A DNA stretch of 62,931 nucleotides from Streptobacillus canis (GTDB taxonomy: Bacteria; Fusobacteriota; Fusobacteriia; Fusobacteriales; Leptotrichiaceae): contig NZ_WOEI01000004.1 in the NCBI RefSeq assembly GCF_009733925.1, positions 1 through 62,931 on the forward strand, given 5' to 3'. The notes below the pieces were generated by a model. The model worked only from the letters and a program-made list of their open reading frames with translations. It was not told the DNA's origin and made no database searches. The position numbers and the translations under genes were made by a program. Of the stretch, positions 44,823 through 53,980 are shown one piece after another; position 1 is the first letter of the stretch, and every line of letters begins with the position of its first letter.

Positions 44823-45410
44823 TTATCTTGAATAGAACTCGATTATCATTGCTTCGTTGATTTCAAAGTCAACTGCATCTCTTGTAGGATTTTCTAAAAC
44901 TTTTGCAGTTAAAGTTCCTTCTTCTAATGATAACCATCCAGGAACTGATTTTTGTCCTACTGATTCTTTAATTATTGAAAGTTCAGTTGATCCTTCTTTA
45001 AGAGTAATAACATCACCTTGTTTTACTCTGTAAGAAGCTATATCTACTCTTTTACCGTTAATTAAGATGTGACCGTGACTAACTATTTGTCTAGCTTGTC
45101 TTCTAGTTGAACCAAATCCTAATCTATATACTACGTTATCTAATCTTCTTTCTAAGTATTGAAGTAATAACTCACCTGTTACTCCTTCTTTTCTTGTTGC
45201 TTCTTCATATAATTTATAGAATTGTTTTTCCATTACACCATATACAAATCTTGCTTTTTGTTTTTCTCTTAATTGAGTTCCATACTCAGTTAATTTTTTA
45301 TTTGCATTTGGTCTTATATTTCTTTTTGATTTTTTATTTACACCTAAAATGCTTGGATCTAATCCAAGAGTTCTACATTTCTTTAAAATAGGCTGTCTAT
45401 CTCTTGCCAT
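44823..45410 (-). CDS. rpsD: 30S ribosomal protein S4
   Basis: A 195-aa primary 16S-binding protein. The opening MARDRQPILKKCRTLGLDP lacks the N-terminal zinc cysteines of some S4 versions. The S4 RNA-binding fold appears as LERRLDNVVYRLGFGSTRRQ and SHGHILINGKRVDIASY. It is between rpsK and rpoA, as usual. S4 represses this operon in several bacteria; no target pseudoknot was identified here. Confidence 0.98.
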   Translation of the reverse strand: MARDRQPILKKCRTLGLDPSILGVNKKSKRNIRPNANKKLTEYGTQLREKQKARFVYGVMEKQFYKLYEEATRKEGVTGELLLQYLERRLDNVVYRLGFGSTRRQARQIVSHGHILINGKRVDIASYRVKQGDVITLKEGSTELSIIKESVGQKSVPGWLSLEEGTLTAKVLENPTRDAVDFEINEAMIIEFYSR

Positions 45411-45438
45411 TTGTTAATTTCCTCCTTTGCCTTGTTAA

Positions 45439-45822
45439 TTATAATTTTTTCTTAGGCGGTCTAGCCCCGTTATGAGGAACTGGAGTAATGTCTACTATTC
45501 TAGTTACCTCTAACTCTGTTGCTTGGATTGATCTTATTGAAGCTTCTCTTCCTGATCCAGGCCCTTTAATTTTAATTTCGATTTTTTTCATTCCATTTTC
45601 AATTGCTACTTGTGCAGCTTGTTCTGCAGCTATTTGTGCAGCAAATGGAGTTCCTTTTTTAGTACCTTTGAAACCAGATGTACCACCTGATTTCCATATA
45701 ACTACTTTACCTTCACTATCAGTGATAGTAACAACTGTGTTGTTGAAAGTAGAATGTATGTAAGCTATACCATTAGGTATATTTTTTAATTTTTTCTTCT
45801 TAACTACTTGTTTTTTAGCCAC
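45439..45822 (-). CDS. rpsK: 30S ribosomal protein S11
   Basis: A 127-aa protein with the conserved [18 protein letters not shown] and the C-terminal [17 protein letters not shown]. The start is GTG at 45822, chosen because GAGGA is 8 nt upstream and the N-terminus matches the family. Confidence 0.98.
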   Translation of the reverse strand: MAKKQVVKKKKLKNIPNGIAYIHSTFNNTVVTITDSEGKVVIWKSGGTSGFKGTKKGTPFAAQIAAEQAAQVAIENGMKKIEIKIKGPGSGREASIRSIQATELEVTRIVDITPVPHNGARPPKKKL

Positions 45823-45848
45823 TTATATGGTCCTCCTATCTAAAATTT

Positions 45849-46214
45849 TTACTTCTTCTTAGCCACAGCCATTTTTGCTGGACCTTTTCTAGTTCTTGCA
45901 TTTGTCTTAGTTTTTTGACCTCTTACTGGTAATCCCATTCTATGTCTTAAACCTCTGTAACATTTAATATCAGTTAATCTCTTGATATTAAGTCTGATTT
46001 CTTTTCTTAATTCCCCTTCTATCTTATATTCTTCTACGATAGTTCTGATTTTTCCTACTTCTTCTTCAGTTAAATCTTTAACCTTAGTATCTTTGTTTAT
46101 ACCAGCTTTTACTAAGATTTCATTTGAAATGCTTCTTCCTATTCCGTAGATATAAGTTAATGAGATCTCAACTCTTTTGTTTCTTGGAATGTCAACTCCT
46201 GCGATTCTAGCCAA
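45849..46214 (-). CDS. rpsM: 30S ribosomal protein S13
   Basis: A 121-aa protein with [20 protein letters not shown] at the start and [21 protein letters not shown] near the end. The start is TTG (46212-46214) after AAGGAGG. A rare start codon in an abundant ribosomal protein gene may tune expression against its neighbours. The 137-nt gap upstream to rpmJ is the longest in the operon and holds no ORF I can support. Confidence 0.97.
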   Translation of the reverse strand: MARIAGVDIPRNKRVEISLTYIYGIGRSISNEILVKAGINKDTKVKDLTEEEVGKIRTIVEEYKIEGELRKEIRLNIKRLTDIKCYRGLRHRMGLPVRGQKTKTNARTRKGPAKMAVAKKK

Positions 46215-46351
46215 ATCCTTTCCTCCTTAAATAATTTTTTTACCTTCATCAATATGCCTTTACCCAAACATAAAGTACAAGCTCTACAGCTAAACATATT
46301 TTTACAATTTTTACATAATTTAAGTTAAATATATATAAAAATTTTAGATGT

Positions 46352-46465
46352 TTATCCTTGTACTTGTTTGTGTTTAGGGTTTTCGCATATTACTCTTACT
46401 TTACCGTGTCTTTTGATAATTTTACATTTATCACAGATACGTTTTACAGATGCTTTTACTTTCAT
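46352..46465 (-). CDS. rpmJ: 50S ribosomal protein L36
   Basis: A 37-aa protein read directly from the sequence: [20 protein letters not shown], then a C-terminus containing CENPKHKQ. The zinc ligands of the C+ form (CDKC, C and H in CENPKH) are all present. The Shine-Dalgarno GGAGGG is 6 nt upstream. It lies 19 nt after infA, the usual place. Confidence 0.95.
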   Translation of the reverse strand: MKVKASVKRICDKCKIIKRHGKVRVICENPKHKQVQG

Positions 46466-46484
46466 TTATAAAAACCCTCCTATA

Positions 46485-46703
46485 TTATTTTTTTCTATAA
46501 ACGATTCTACCTCTAGAAAGGTCATATGGTGATACTTCAACAGTAACCTTATCTCCAGGTAAAATTTTGATGTAGTTCATTCTCATTTTTCCAGAGATAT
46601 GACCTAATAACACATGTCCATTTTCTAAACGAACTTGAAACATTGCATTTGGTAATGCTTCTAATATTTCTCCTTCTAATTCAAGAACATCCTGTTTTGC
46701 CAT
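46485..46703 (-). CDS. infA: Translation initiation factor IF-1
   Basis: A 72-aa OB-fold factor. The sequence [20 protein letters not shown] with [20 protein letters not shown] and [13 protein letters not shown] matches the family across its length. It is first gene of the ribosomal operon after a strong promoter. The leader carries a 7-bp hairpin (46745-46768). Confidence 0.97.
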   Translation of the reverse strand: MAKQDVLELEGEILEALPNAMFQVRLENGHVLLGHISGKMRMNYIKILPGDKVTVEVSPYDLSRGRIVYRKK

Positions 46704-46744
46704 ATTTTCACCTCAAATCTTTCTAAAAATTAAACAATAAAACG

Positions 46745-46768
46745 TGATGAGTAGTTTAATCCTCATCA
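46745..46768 (-). promoter_or_regulatory. Leader hairpin upstream of infA
   Basis: TGATGAG / CTCATCA (46745-46751 and 46762-46768), 10-nt loop, in the 5' leader of the infA operon. No T-run, so not a terminator. It could be a protein-binding or mRNA-stability element. Confidence 0.4.
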
Positions 46769-46792
46769 AACCAAAATCGTTTATACTGAATA

Positions 46793-46821
46793 AGTATATC
46801 ACAACTTAATATATTTTTCAA
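46793..46821 (-). promoter_or_regulatory. Promoter of the infA-rplQ operon
   Basis: TTGAAA (46816-46821), 17-nt spacer, TATACT (46793-46798) on the minus strand. It is followed by a leader of about 85 nt. Confidence 0.8.
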
Positions 46822-46849
46822 TACTTTTCGCACATTTTTTTACAAAATT

Positions 46850-46876
46850 TAAAAAAAGATTAGACAACTCTAATCT
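46850..46876 (-). terminator. Terminator after rnhB and the cysteine-rich gene
   Basis: AGATTAGA / TCTAATCT (46857-46864 and 46869-46876), 4-base loop, then T7 on the minus strand. Confidence 0.88.
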
Positions 46877-46883
46877 CTCTCTT

Positions 46884-47117
46884 TTATTTACAACATTCAC
46901 AGTTATTTTTCCCATAATTTTTTTCTACTATAGCTGCATTGTATAGTTCAGTTTTTCCACAACAAGCACATACTCTTAGATAATATAATTCATTTTTTAA
47001 AACTAAATCAAAAAATTTTTGAGTGAAATCACTACCATCTTTCATTCCTTTAACTGGAAGATATATTTTCTTTATCATAAATTCTTCTTTACCACAAATA
47101 ATACAACATTTTTGCAT
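46884..47117 (-). CDS. Small cysteine-rich (zinc-binding?) protein
   Basis: A 77-aa protein from the ATG at 47117; a GTG at 47126 overlaps rnhB and is less likely. It has four Cys pairs: CCIICGKEEF at the start, CACCGKTELYN in the middle and CECCK at the very end. Two CxxC-like pairs plus extra Cys suit one or two zinc ribbons. No family recognised. It is cotranscribed with rnhB and ends in a terminator. It could bind nucleic acid or a metal; unknown. Confidence 0.65.
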   Translation of the reverse strand: MQKCCIICGKEEFMIKKIYLPVKGMKDGSDFTQKFFDLVLKNELYYLRVCACCGKTELYNAAIVEKNYGKNNCECCK

Positions 47118-47126
47118 GACTTTCAC

Positions 47127-47726
47127 CTACTTTTCACTTAAATTTTTTAAAAAGCTTAATCTATGTATATCACATATCCCTTTTTCTTTAATACATTCAT
47201 AATGTCTTTTAGTTCCATAACCTTTATGTTTTGCAAATTCATATCCAGGGTATTTTTTATCATAATCTTCCATTATCATATCTCTTGTAACTTTTGCAAT
47301 TATTGATGCTGCAGCTATAGATAAAGATTTTCCATCACCTTTTACTACCGCTTCTTGTTCTCCTAAATACCCTTTTATTTCTTTATTTCCATCAACTAAT
47401 ACTAATCTACCTTCTATTTCTATTTCATTTAATGCATTATTCATAGCTAAGAAAGTAGCATTCAAAATATTTATTTCATCTATTACTTCTTCATCAACTA
47501 TTCCTACACCGTAAACTATATTTTTACTTGCAGTTAAATAATCATATAATTCTCTTCTTTTCTTATCTGTAAGTTTTTTTGAATCATTTAACCCTTCAAG
47601 TTCTTTACTATATCTTTTTATATATACACAAGCTGCAACCACAGGCCCAGCAAGTGGTCCACGTCCAGCTTCATCTACTCCTATTACTTTTTTATTAAAA
47701 CTCTTATCAAATTCCCTAAGTTCCAC
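47127..47726 (-). CDS. rnhB: Ribonuclease HII
   Basis: A 199-aa enzyme removing RNA primers and misinserted ribonucleotides. Motif GVDEAGRGPLAGPV (catalytic DEAGRG) is followed by NDSKKLTDKKR, ASIIAKVTRD and the C-terminal YPGYEFAKHKGYGTKRH. I chose the GTG at 47726, which has AGGAG 8-9 nt upstream; the longer ORF begins before the predicted transcription start. A TTTACT-17-TATAAT promoter lies 20 nt upstream. Confidence 0.94.
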   Translation of the reverse strand: MELREFDKSFNKKVIGVDEAGRGPLAGPVVAACVYIKRYSKELEGLNDSKKLTDKKRRELYDYLTASKNIVYGVGIVDEEVIDEINILNATFLAMNNALNEIEIEGRLVLVDGNKEIKGYLGEQEAVVKGDGKSLSIAAASIIAKVTRDMIMEDYDKKYPGYEFAKHKGYGTKRHYECIKEKGICDIHRLSFLKNLSEK

Positions 47727-47745
47727 TTTATCATCTCCTACATAC

Positions 47746-47774
47746 ATTATACCCCAATGTATTATAAAAGTAAA
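47746..47774 (-). promoter_or_regulatory. Promoter of rnhB
   Basis: TTTACT (47769-47774), 17-nt spacer, TATAAT (47746-47751) on the minus strand. Its -35 abuts the argS terminator. Confidence 0.7.
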
Positions 47775-47797
47775 CAAAAATGGCACCGAAGTGCCAT
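47771..47797 (-). terminator. Terminator of argS with a UUCG loop
   Basis: ATGGCAC / GTGCCAT (47780-47786 and 47791-47797). On the minus strand the loop reads TTCG, an extra-stable tetraloop, followed by T5. Confidence 0.9.
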
Positions 47798-47804
47798 ATA
47801 TTTA

Positions 47805-49523
47805 TTACATTTTATCTACTGTTCTAATTCCAAGTAAGCTTAAAGCTTTCTTAATAACTACTGCAGTTTTTTCGCATAATGCAAGTCTTGCTTTAGTTAA
47901 TTCTAAGTTATCTTGATCTATAACTTGATTTGAGTTATAGAATGAATTGAATTCTTTAGTTACTGAGTAAACATATTCTGCAATTAAGTTAGGTCTATTT
48001 GATTCATAAGCTTTAATTACAGCTGTTGGAAGTTTATGTAATGAAACAGCTAAGTTTCTATCAGCTAATTCACTTCCTTCTACTAAGTATTTAGATCCTT
48101 CAAATTCAATTCCTAATTCTTTAGCTTTTCTTAAGATAGACATAATTCTTACATATGAATATTGTAAGTAAGGTCCTGTATTTCCTTCAAAGCTTAATAC
48201 TTTATCCCAAGTAAATGTTATACCAGATGCTCTATTTTGGCTTAAGTCGAAGTATTTAATTGCTCCTACTCCTACTGTTTCTGCAATATATTCTCTTTCT
48301 TCTTGAGAAAGTTCTGGATTTTTTTCATCTACTATTTCTTGTACTTTTTCTTTAGCTTTGTTTAAGATATCTTCAAGTCTAATTACATCTCCACCACGTG
48401 TTGAGAAGATAGTTCCATCTCCAAATCTCATGATACCAAATTTAGTATGGTATTTATCATAATCATATGGAGCACCTAACATTTCAGCAATTCTAAATAC
48501 TTGTTTAAAGTGATCTGATTGTCTTTCATCAACTACGTATATTGCAATATCAACATTTAATTCATCTTTTCTATAAACTATAGTTGCTAAATCTGATGTA
48601 GAGTATAAGAAAGAGTTATCTTTCTTTTGAACTATACAAGGTGGTAATTCATCATTTTCAAAGAATACTACTAAAGCTCCTTGATCTTGTTTAGCTATAC
48701 CTTTTTCTTTTAATTTTTCTAATACTTCAGGCATCATTTCATTATAGAAAGATTCTCCATTGAATAATTCAAATTCAATATCTAATCTCTTATATACTTT
48801 ATCATATTCTCTTAATGATGAAGTAATAAATTCTTTCCATAAAGCATAGTTTACAGGATCTCCTGCTTGAACTTTTCTTAATTCTTCTCTTGCTTGTTCT
48901 TCAAGAGTTGGATCTTCTTTAGCTTTTTGAGAGAATAATACATATATTCTTTCTAATTCTTCAATAGCATTAGCTTCATAAGCTTCTCTATCTAACCAGT
49001 TGTTATATGCAACTATTAATTTACCAAATTGAGTTCCCCAGTCACCTATATGGTTATCTCCATAAACTGTAAATCCTAATTCTCTATATATTCTCTTTAA
49101 TGCATCCCCTATTATTGTACTTCTTAAATGTCCAGCATGCATTCTTTTTGCAATGTTTGGTGATGAATAATCTATTGCAACAATTTTATCATTAGGTACA
49201 CCATATTCATATTCTTCTTTACCTAATTTATCCGTCTCTTGATTTAATAAATCAGTATTTATAAAGAAGTTAATAAATCCAGGCCCTGCAACTTCAACTT
49301 TTGAAATTACACCCTTACCATCGAAATTTTCTACTATTGTATTTGCGATTTCCCTTGGGTTTTTACCTAACATTTTTGCTTTTTGCATAGCGAAGTTTGT
49401 TTGATAATCACCGAATTCTTTTTTAGTCGCATTTTGGATATCTAATTCAGTTAATTCAAAATCATATGATTTTTTTATGTTTTCATTTAAAACATCTAAA
49501 ACTTGATTAATAAGTATTTTCAT
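47805..49523 (-). CDS. argS: Arginyl-tRNA synthetase
   Basis: A 572-aa class I synthetase from the ATG at 49523, which has AAGGAGG immediately before; the longer frame would include that site. HIGH equivalent is HAGHLRSTIIGDAL, KMSKS is degenerate as is normal in ArgRS (FSTRGGDVIRL). The N-terminal tRNA D-loop domain and C-terminal DALR domain (RNLAVSLHKLPTAV onward) are complete. It is a single-gene unit with a perfect promoter and a strong terminator. Confidence 0.96.
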   Translation of the reverse strand: MKILINQVLDVLNENIKKSYDFELTELDIQNATKKEFGDYQTNFAMQKAKMLGKNPREIANTIVENFDGKGVISKVEVAGPGFINFFINTDLLNQETDKLGKEEYEYGVPNDKIVAIDYSSPNIAKRMHAGHLRSTIIGDALKRIYRELGFTVYGDNHIGDWGTQFGKLIVAYNNWLDREAYEANAIEELERIYVLFSQKAKEDPTLEEQAREELRKVQAGDPVNYALWKEFITSSLREYDKVYKRLDIEFELFNGESFYNEMMPEVLEKLKEKGIAKQDQGALVVFFENDELPPCIVQKKDNSFLYSTSDLATIVYRKDELNVDIAIYVVDERQSDHFKQVFRIAEMLGAPYDYDKYHTKFGIMRFGDGTIFSTRGGDVIRLEDILNKAKEKVQEIVDEKNPELSQEEREYIAETVGVGAIKYFDLSQNRASGITFTWDKVLSFEGNTGPYLQYSYVRIMSILRKAKELGIEFEGSKYLVEGSELADRNLAVSLHKLPTAVIKAYESNRPNLIAEYVYSVTKEFNSFYNSNQVIDQDNLELTKARLALCEKTAVVIKKALSLLGIRTVDKM

Positions 49524-49557
49524 TGTTTCCTCCTTCATTTTTTGTTATTTTCGTATT

Positions 49558-49586
49558 ATTATACTCTTATTTAACTATGTTGTCAA
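49558..49586 (-). promoter_or_regulatory. Consensus promoter of argS
   Basis: TTGACA (49581-49586), 17-nt spacer, TATAAT (49558-49563) on the minus strand. Perfect consensus; it starts right after the polC stop. Confidence 0.9.
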
Positions 49587-49588
49587 TG

Positions 49589-52500
49589 TTAAAAAAGAGT
49601 TAATTGATTTGATTCTGGTATAGATGTATCTATACATCCAAATGTTTTTAACATTTCAAGTACAGTTTTTGATATTTTACATCTCTTACTTAAGTCTTCA
49701 ATAGAAGTAAATTCCTTAATTTCTCTTTCTTCTACTATTGTTCTAGCTACTACTTCTCCTAATTGATCCATAGCAATTAAAGGTATTCTAATTTTACCAT
49801 CTTCAATAGTAAATTTCATAGCATCAGATTTATATATATCTATAGGTAATAATTTTATTCCTCTATAGTACATTTCTATAAGTATCTCAAATAGTATAAT
49901 TTGTTTCTTATCCAATACTTTCAAGTCTCTACTTTCTAATTCTTTTCTCTTTTGTAAATTCATTTTTATTTCATCTATAGTTCCATACATTTCTTTAAAT
50001 GAGAAATCATCATATTTTCTATTTAAGAAAGCAGTATAGAATTCAAGTGGATAGAATACTTTAAAGTAAGCTATTCTAACTGCCATCATAACATAAGCTA
50101 CCGCATGGCCTTTAGGGAACATGTATTTTATTTTTTCACAAGATTCTATATACCATTCATCTATATTACTTGCCTTCATACTTTGCTTATATGTTTCCCA
50201 TTTTTCTTTATTTTTAGAAGGTTGTCCTTTACGTACAAACTCCATAATATTAAATGCTTCTGACTTATCCATTCCTTTATCTATAAGTCTATTCATAATG
50301 TCATCCCTAACAGTAATAACTTCACTAAGTGTTGCAACTCCATCTCTTACATATTCTTGAGCATTGTTTAGCCAAACGTCAGTTCCATGTGAAAGTCCTG
50401 ATATTCTTACAAGCTCTGCAAATGTTGTAGGAAGGGTATCTTCTAACATCTTTTTAACGAAGTCTGTACCAAATTCTGGTATACCATTAGTTCCCATTTT
50501 ACATCCAATTTGTTCCTCTGTAACACCTAATGCTTCAGTAGAATTAAATATACTTATAACCTTAGGGTCTGTTAAAGGTATGTTATATATATCAACATGA
50601 GTTAAATCTTGTAACATTCTTAAAGTTGTAGGATCATCATGTCCTAATATATCAAGTTTTACTAATTGTTGATCCATAACGTGATAATCAAAATGTGTAG
50701 TAATAGATCCAGAGCTTTCATCATTTGCTGGATATTGAACTGGAGTGAAATCATAAATTGATTTATAATTTGGAACTACTATCATACCTCCAGGATGTTG
50801 TCCTGTTGTTTTTCTAGCACCAGTACATTTTTCTGCTACTCTTTGTATTTCAGCTTTATTCCTATTACAATAATCATTTATTCTTTCATCTAATTTTTTC
50901 TCTTCACTAGCCTTAGTTATTGGATCTAATTTTTTAAGACTCGTATTATATTTACTATATATCTCTTTTTCAAAATCTTTTTTAATACTTTCTTCAAAAT
51001 ATTTTTTAGCTGTAGTATAAGCATTTTTTTCTGCAAGACCTGAAATAGTTCCTGCTCTAAATACATAATCATCACCAAATAGTTCTTTAGTATATTTATG
51101 TATTTCACCTTGATATTCTCCTGAGAAATTTAAATCTATATCTGGTGTTTTATCTCCCTTAAATCCCATAAATACTTCAAATGGTATTGAATGTCCATCT
51201 CTTATTAGTTTACATTTACAATTAGGACAATCTTTTTCCTCTAAATCTACTCCAGAACCTTCAAAGTCTTTCATTTCAAAATATTTACATTTTTCACATC
51301 TATAATGTGGATAAAGAGCATTAACCTCTGTTATTCCCATGAAATATGCTACTATTGATGAACCAACTGAACCCCTTGAGCCAACTAAATATCCATTATC
51401 AACAGATTTTTTAACCAGTTTTTGAGCTATTAAATAAAGTACAGCAAATCCATTACCAATAATTGAATCTAGCTCTCTTTTAACTCTTGATTCAACTGCT
51501 TCAGGAAGTGGATTACCATAAAGTTCATATGCCCTATTATATGTCATATTTCTAACTTCATCTTCTGCTCCTTCCATTACTGGTTTATAATCTCCATCAG
51601 GTATAGGTTTTATCTTTTCAATTTGATCATTTATCTTATGTGTATTGTATATTACTACATCTTTAACATCTTCACCAAGATAACTAAATTCATCTAACAT
51701 TTCTTCCGTAGTTCTAAAATAGTTTCCTGTATCTATTTGATAAGTTCTAAAAGCTCTATCTGAACCAAGAAGCAGTGCTGCCTTAGATTTTTTATCTTTA
51801 TCATCTAAGTAATATACATTACCTACAGCAACAGCAAGTTTGCCTTTTGTTTTTGCCATTTCAACAAAATCTTTATTCATTTTTTCAATAAATTCATAAT
51901 TAGAAATTTCTTCCATTTCTATCGCATCATTATATATGCTCTTAGGATATATTTGTACATAGTCATAGAAATCTAATTCTTGCATAATTTCATCGTTAGA
52001 AATACCTCTAACATATTGACTTACAAGTTTACCTTTATTAAATCTACCAGAATATATAGGACTTGATGAAATCAAGAAATTTTCTCTATCTTTTTCAAGA
52101 TCTGTTTTAAGTATTCTTGGCTTTTTATCTCCATAATATTTTAAATGAGATATAGATACAAGTTCATAAAGTCTTTTTAGTCCTGCTAGGTTTTTAACAA
52201 GTATAGTTACATTTTCTGTATCTGCTATCTTAGGTTTCTTTTCTAGTTTTTCACTTACATCAACTAATTTTTCAACCCCTTTTGCTGATACTAGTGCTAG
52301 TAATTCTTTAAATAGCTCAGCAGTTGCATTAGCATCATCTACTGCTCTATGGTGATTTTCAAGTTTAATATTAAATCTCTTAGTTAACGCATCTAAGCTA
52401 AATCTCTTAACATCATCTACTAAAATTTTAGCCCATTCTAAAGTATCTATATATGAAAAATCAGAAACTAAGCCCAACTCTTCACATTTTTTAGATATGA

Positions 52501-53980
52501 AACCAACGTCAAATTTTGCATTATGAGCAACCAATGTTGTATTTTCAATAAATTTCAAGAATCTAGGTAATACTTTATCTACAGTATCACTATCTTTAAC
52601 CATAGCATCATTTATACCTGTTAATTCAACAATTTTTTTAGGTATTATCATTTGAGGATTAATAAATTCTGAAAATCTTTCAAGGACTTTTCCATTTTTA
52701 AGTTTAACAGCACCTATTTCTATTATCTTATCATTAACTGGCGAAAACCCTGTAGTCTCTATATCGAATACTACAAATTCCTCTTCCTCTACAAATACAT
52801 CTTTTGCTTTTACTATTAAAGGAGCACTATCATCTACCATATATGCTTCCATACCATAAATTACTTTAAATTCTTCATCTGCTTTTACACCCATAGCAAC
52901 AAAAGGGAAAGCATGAACTACACCATAGTCAGTAACTGCTACAGCCTTATGTCCAAACTCTCTAGCTCTTGAAACTAAAGATCCTTTTTTCTCAGATTTA
53001 GGTTCTATAGTTGATAACATATCACTCATATTAGTATGTGCTGCAAGCTCTATTCTTTTTTCTGGTGCATTATCTTCTCTTTTTTGAGTATTACCTTCAA
53101 CTACATTTATATCTCTTAATATTATTGAATAATCATCAAAATACTTTTCATATTTACCTGCAATTTCAACTGTATCCCCAAGTTTGAATTGTATTTCTTC
53201 CTTATCATTTACAAACCTAGTACAAGCTACTGAATTTTCATTGTCAGTTATATATATTATTATTTTTAATTTACCACTTTTAGTAGGTGCTATATCTAAA
53301 TAGAATATTTCTCCTCTAAGTGCAATTTCTTGTCCAACCATTAAATCTTCAAGATCACTAAATTTACTTAAATTTAGTTTAGGTTTAATATATTTCTTAT
53401 TATTAACTATACCAGGTTTAATTACCTCTTTTTGTTTAGGAATTATTGGTAATTCATATTCCACTTCGTCAATTTTCTTAACTTCAACTATATCTTCATT
53501 TTCTGTATTTAAAGCAAAAAAAGTCTCAACATTAATATTTTGAGAGAAAGTTTCATTAATGAACCTACTTATCTTTTTATTTATATCTCTTTGCATTTCT
53601 TTATGAGTGTTCATTATTGTTTTAAAGTTAATTTTTAAATTATCTTGTGTATGACTGTAAGTATAGTTTGATAAAAGTGATGATAAAAATGGGTTAGTAT
53701 TTCTAAAAATTTTAATTGTAAACTCAACTATTTCATCTATGTTGAATTTATTTTTTTCACATGTATTTACAATAAATTTAACATGAAGAGTGTTGGAAAC
53801 TTTTTCCAACACTCCTCTAATATTTTCTAAATCTTTAAACACATTTTCTATATTTAAAATATCATAATTTATTACTACTTCTCTAACCTTAGAGTTAAGT
53901 AGTGCAATTTCTGTTACTTTAATATTACTAATACCCAAGTTATCTTCATTAACTGTAAGTATAGTATAGCCTTTTTTCAT
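49589..53980 (-). CDS. polC: DNA polymerase III alpha subunit, PolC type
   Basis: A 1463-aa replicative polymerase with built-in proofreading. Domain order is N-terminal domain, OB fold (about 215-300), PHP part 1 (310-385), DEDDh exonuclease (DIETTG at 406-411, AHNAKFDVGF, HRAVDDANAT), PHP part 2, then a Cys-rich insert (CEKCKYF, CPNCKC) and the palm with PDIDLNFSGE. Fingers motifs such as GTISGLAEK and KGHAVAYVM follow. The PHP metal site looks degenerate: ELAAHTNMS replaces the usual HxHT, and VTDYGV replaces TDHGV. Exonuclease residues are intact. The gene overlaps purB as TAATG. Confidence 0.96.
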   Translation of the reverse strand: MKKGYTILTVNEDNLGISNIKVTEIALLNSKVREVVINYDILNIENVFKDLENIRGVLEKVSNTLHVKFIVNTCEKNKFNIDEIVEFTIKIFRNTNPFLSSLLSNYTYSHTQDNLKINFKTIMNTHKEMQRDINKKISRFINETFSQNINVETFFALNTENEDIVEVKKIDEVEYELPIIPKQKEVIKPGIVNNKKYIKPKLNLSKFSDLEDLMVGQEIALRGEIFYLDIAPTKSGKLKIIIYITDNENSVACTRFVNDKEEIQFKLGDTVEIAGKYEKYFDDYSIILRDINVVEGNTQKREDNAPEKRIELAAHTNMSDMLSTIEPKSEKKGSLVSRAREFGHKAVAVTDYGVVHAFPFVAMGVKADEEFKVIYGMEAYMVDDSAPLIVKAKDVFVEEEEFVVFDIETTGFSPVNDKIIEIGAVKLKNGKVLERFSEFINPQMIIPKKIVELTGINDAMVKDSDTVDKVLPRFLKFIENTTLVAHNAKFDVGFISKKCEELGLVSDFSYIDTLEWAKILVDDVKRFSLDALTKRFNIKLENHHRAVDDANATAELFKELLALVSAKGVEKLVDVSEKLEKKPKIADTENVTILVKNLAGLKRLYELVSISHLKYYGDKKPRILKTDLEKDRENFLISSSPIYSGRFNKGKLVSQYVRGISNDEIMQELDFYDYVQIYPKSIYNDAIEMEEISNYEFIEKMNKDFVEMAKTKGKLAVAVGNVYYLDDKDKKSKAALLLGSDRAFRTYQIDTGNYFRTTEEMLDEFSYLGEDVKDVVIYNTHKINDQIEKIKPIPDGDYKPVMEGAEDEVRNMTYNRAYELYGNPLPEAVESRVKRELDSIIGNGFAVLYLIAQKLVKKSVDNGYLVGSRGSVGSSIVAYFMGITEVNALYPHYRCEKCKYFEMKDFEGSGVDLEEKDCPNCKCKLIRDGHSIPFEVFMGFKGDKTPDIDLNFSGEYQGEIHKYTKELFGDDYVFRAGTISGLAEKNAYTTAKKYFEESIKKDFEKEIYSKYNTSLKKLDPITKASEEKKLDERINDYCNRNKAEIQRVAEKCTGARKTTGQHPGGMIVVPNYKSIYDFTPVQYPANDESSGSITTHFDYHVMDQQLVKLDILGHDDPTTLRMLQDLTHVDIYNIPLTDPKVISIFNSTEALGVTEEQIGCKMGTNGIPEFGTDFVKKMLEDTLPTTFAELVRISGLSHGTDVWLNNAQEYVRDGVATLSEVITVRDDIMNRLIDKGMDKSEAFNIMEFVRKGQPSKNKEKWETYKQSMKASNIDEWYIESCEKIKYMFPKGHAVAYVMMAVRIAYFKVFYPLEFYTAFLNRKYDDFSFKEMYGTIDEIKMNLQKRKELESRDLKVLDKKQIILFEILIEMYYRGIKLLPIDIYKSDAMKFTIEDGKIRIPLIAMDQLGEVVARTIVEEREIKEFTSIEDLSKRCKISKTVLEMLKTFGCIDTSIPESNQLTLF

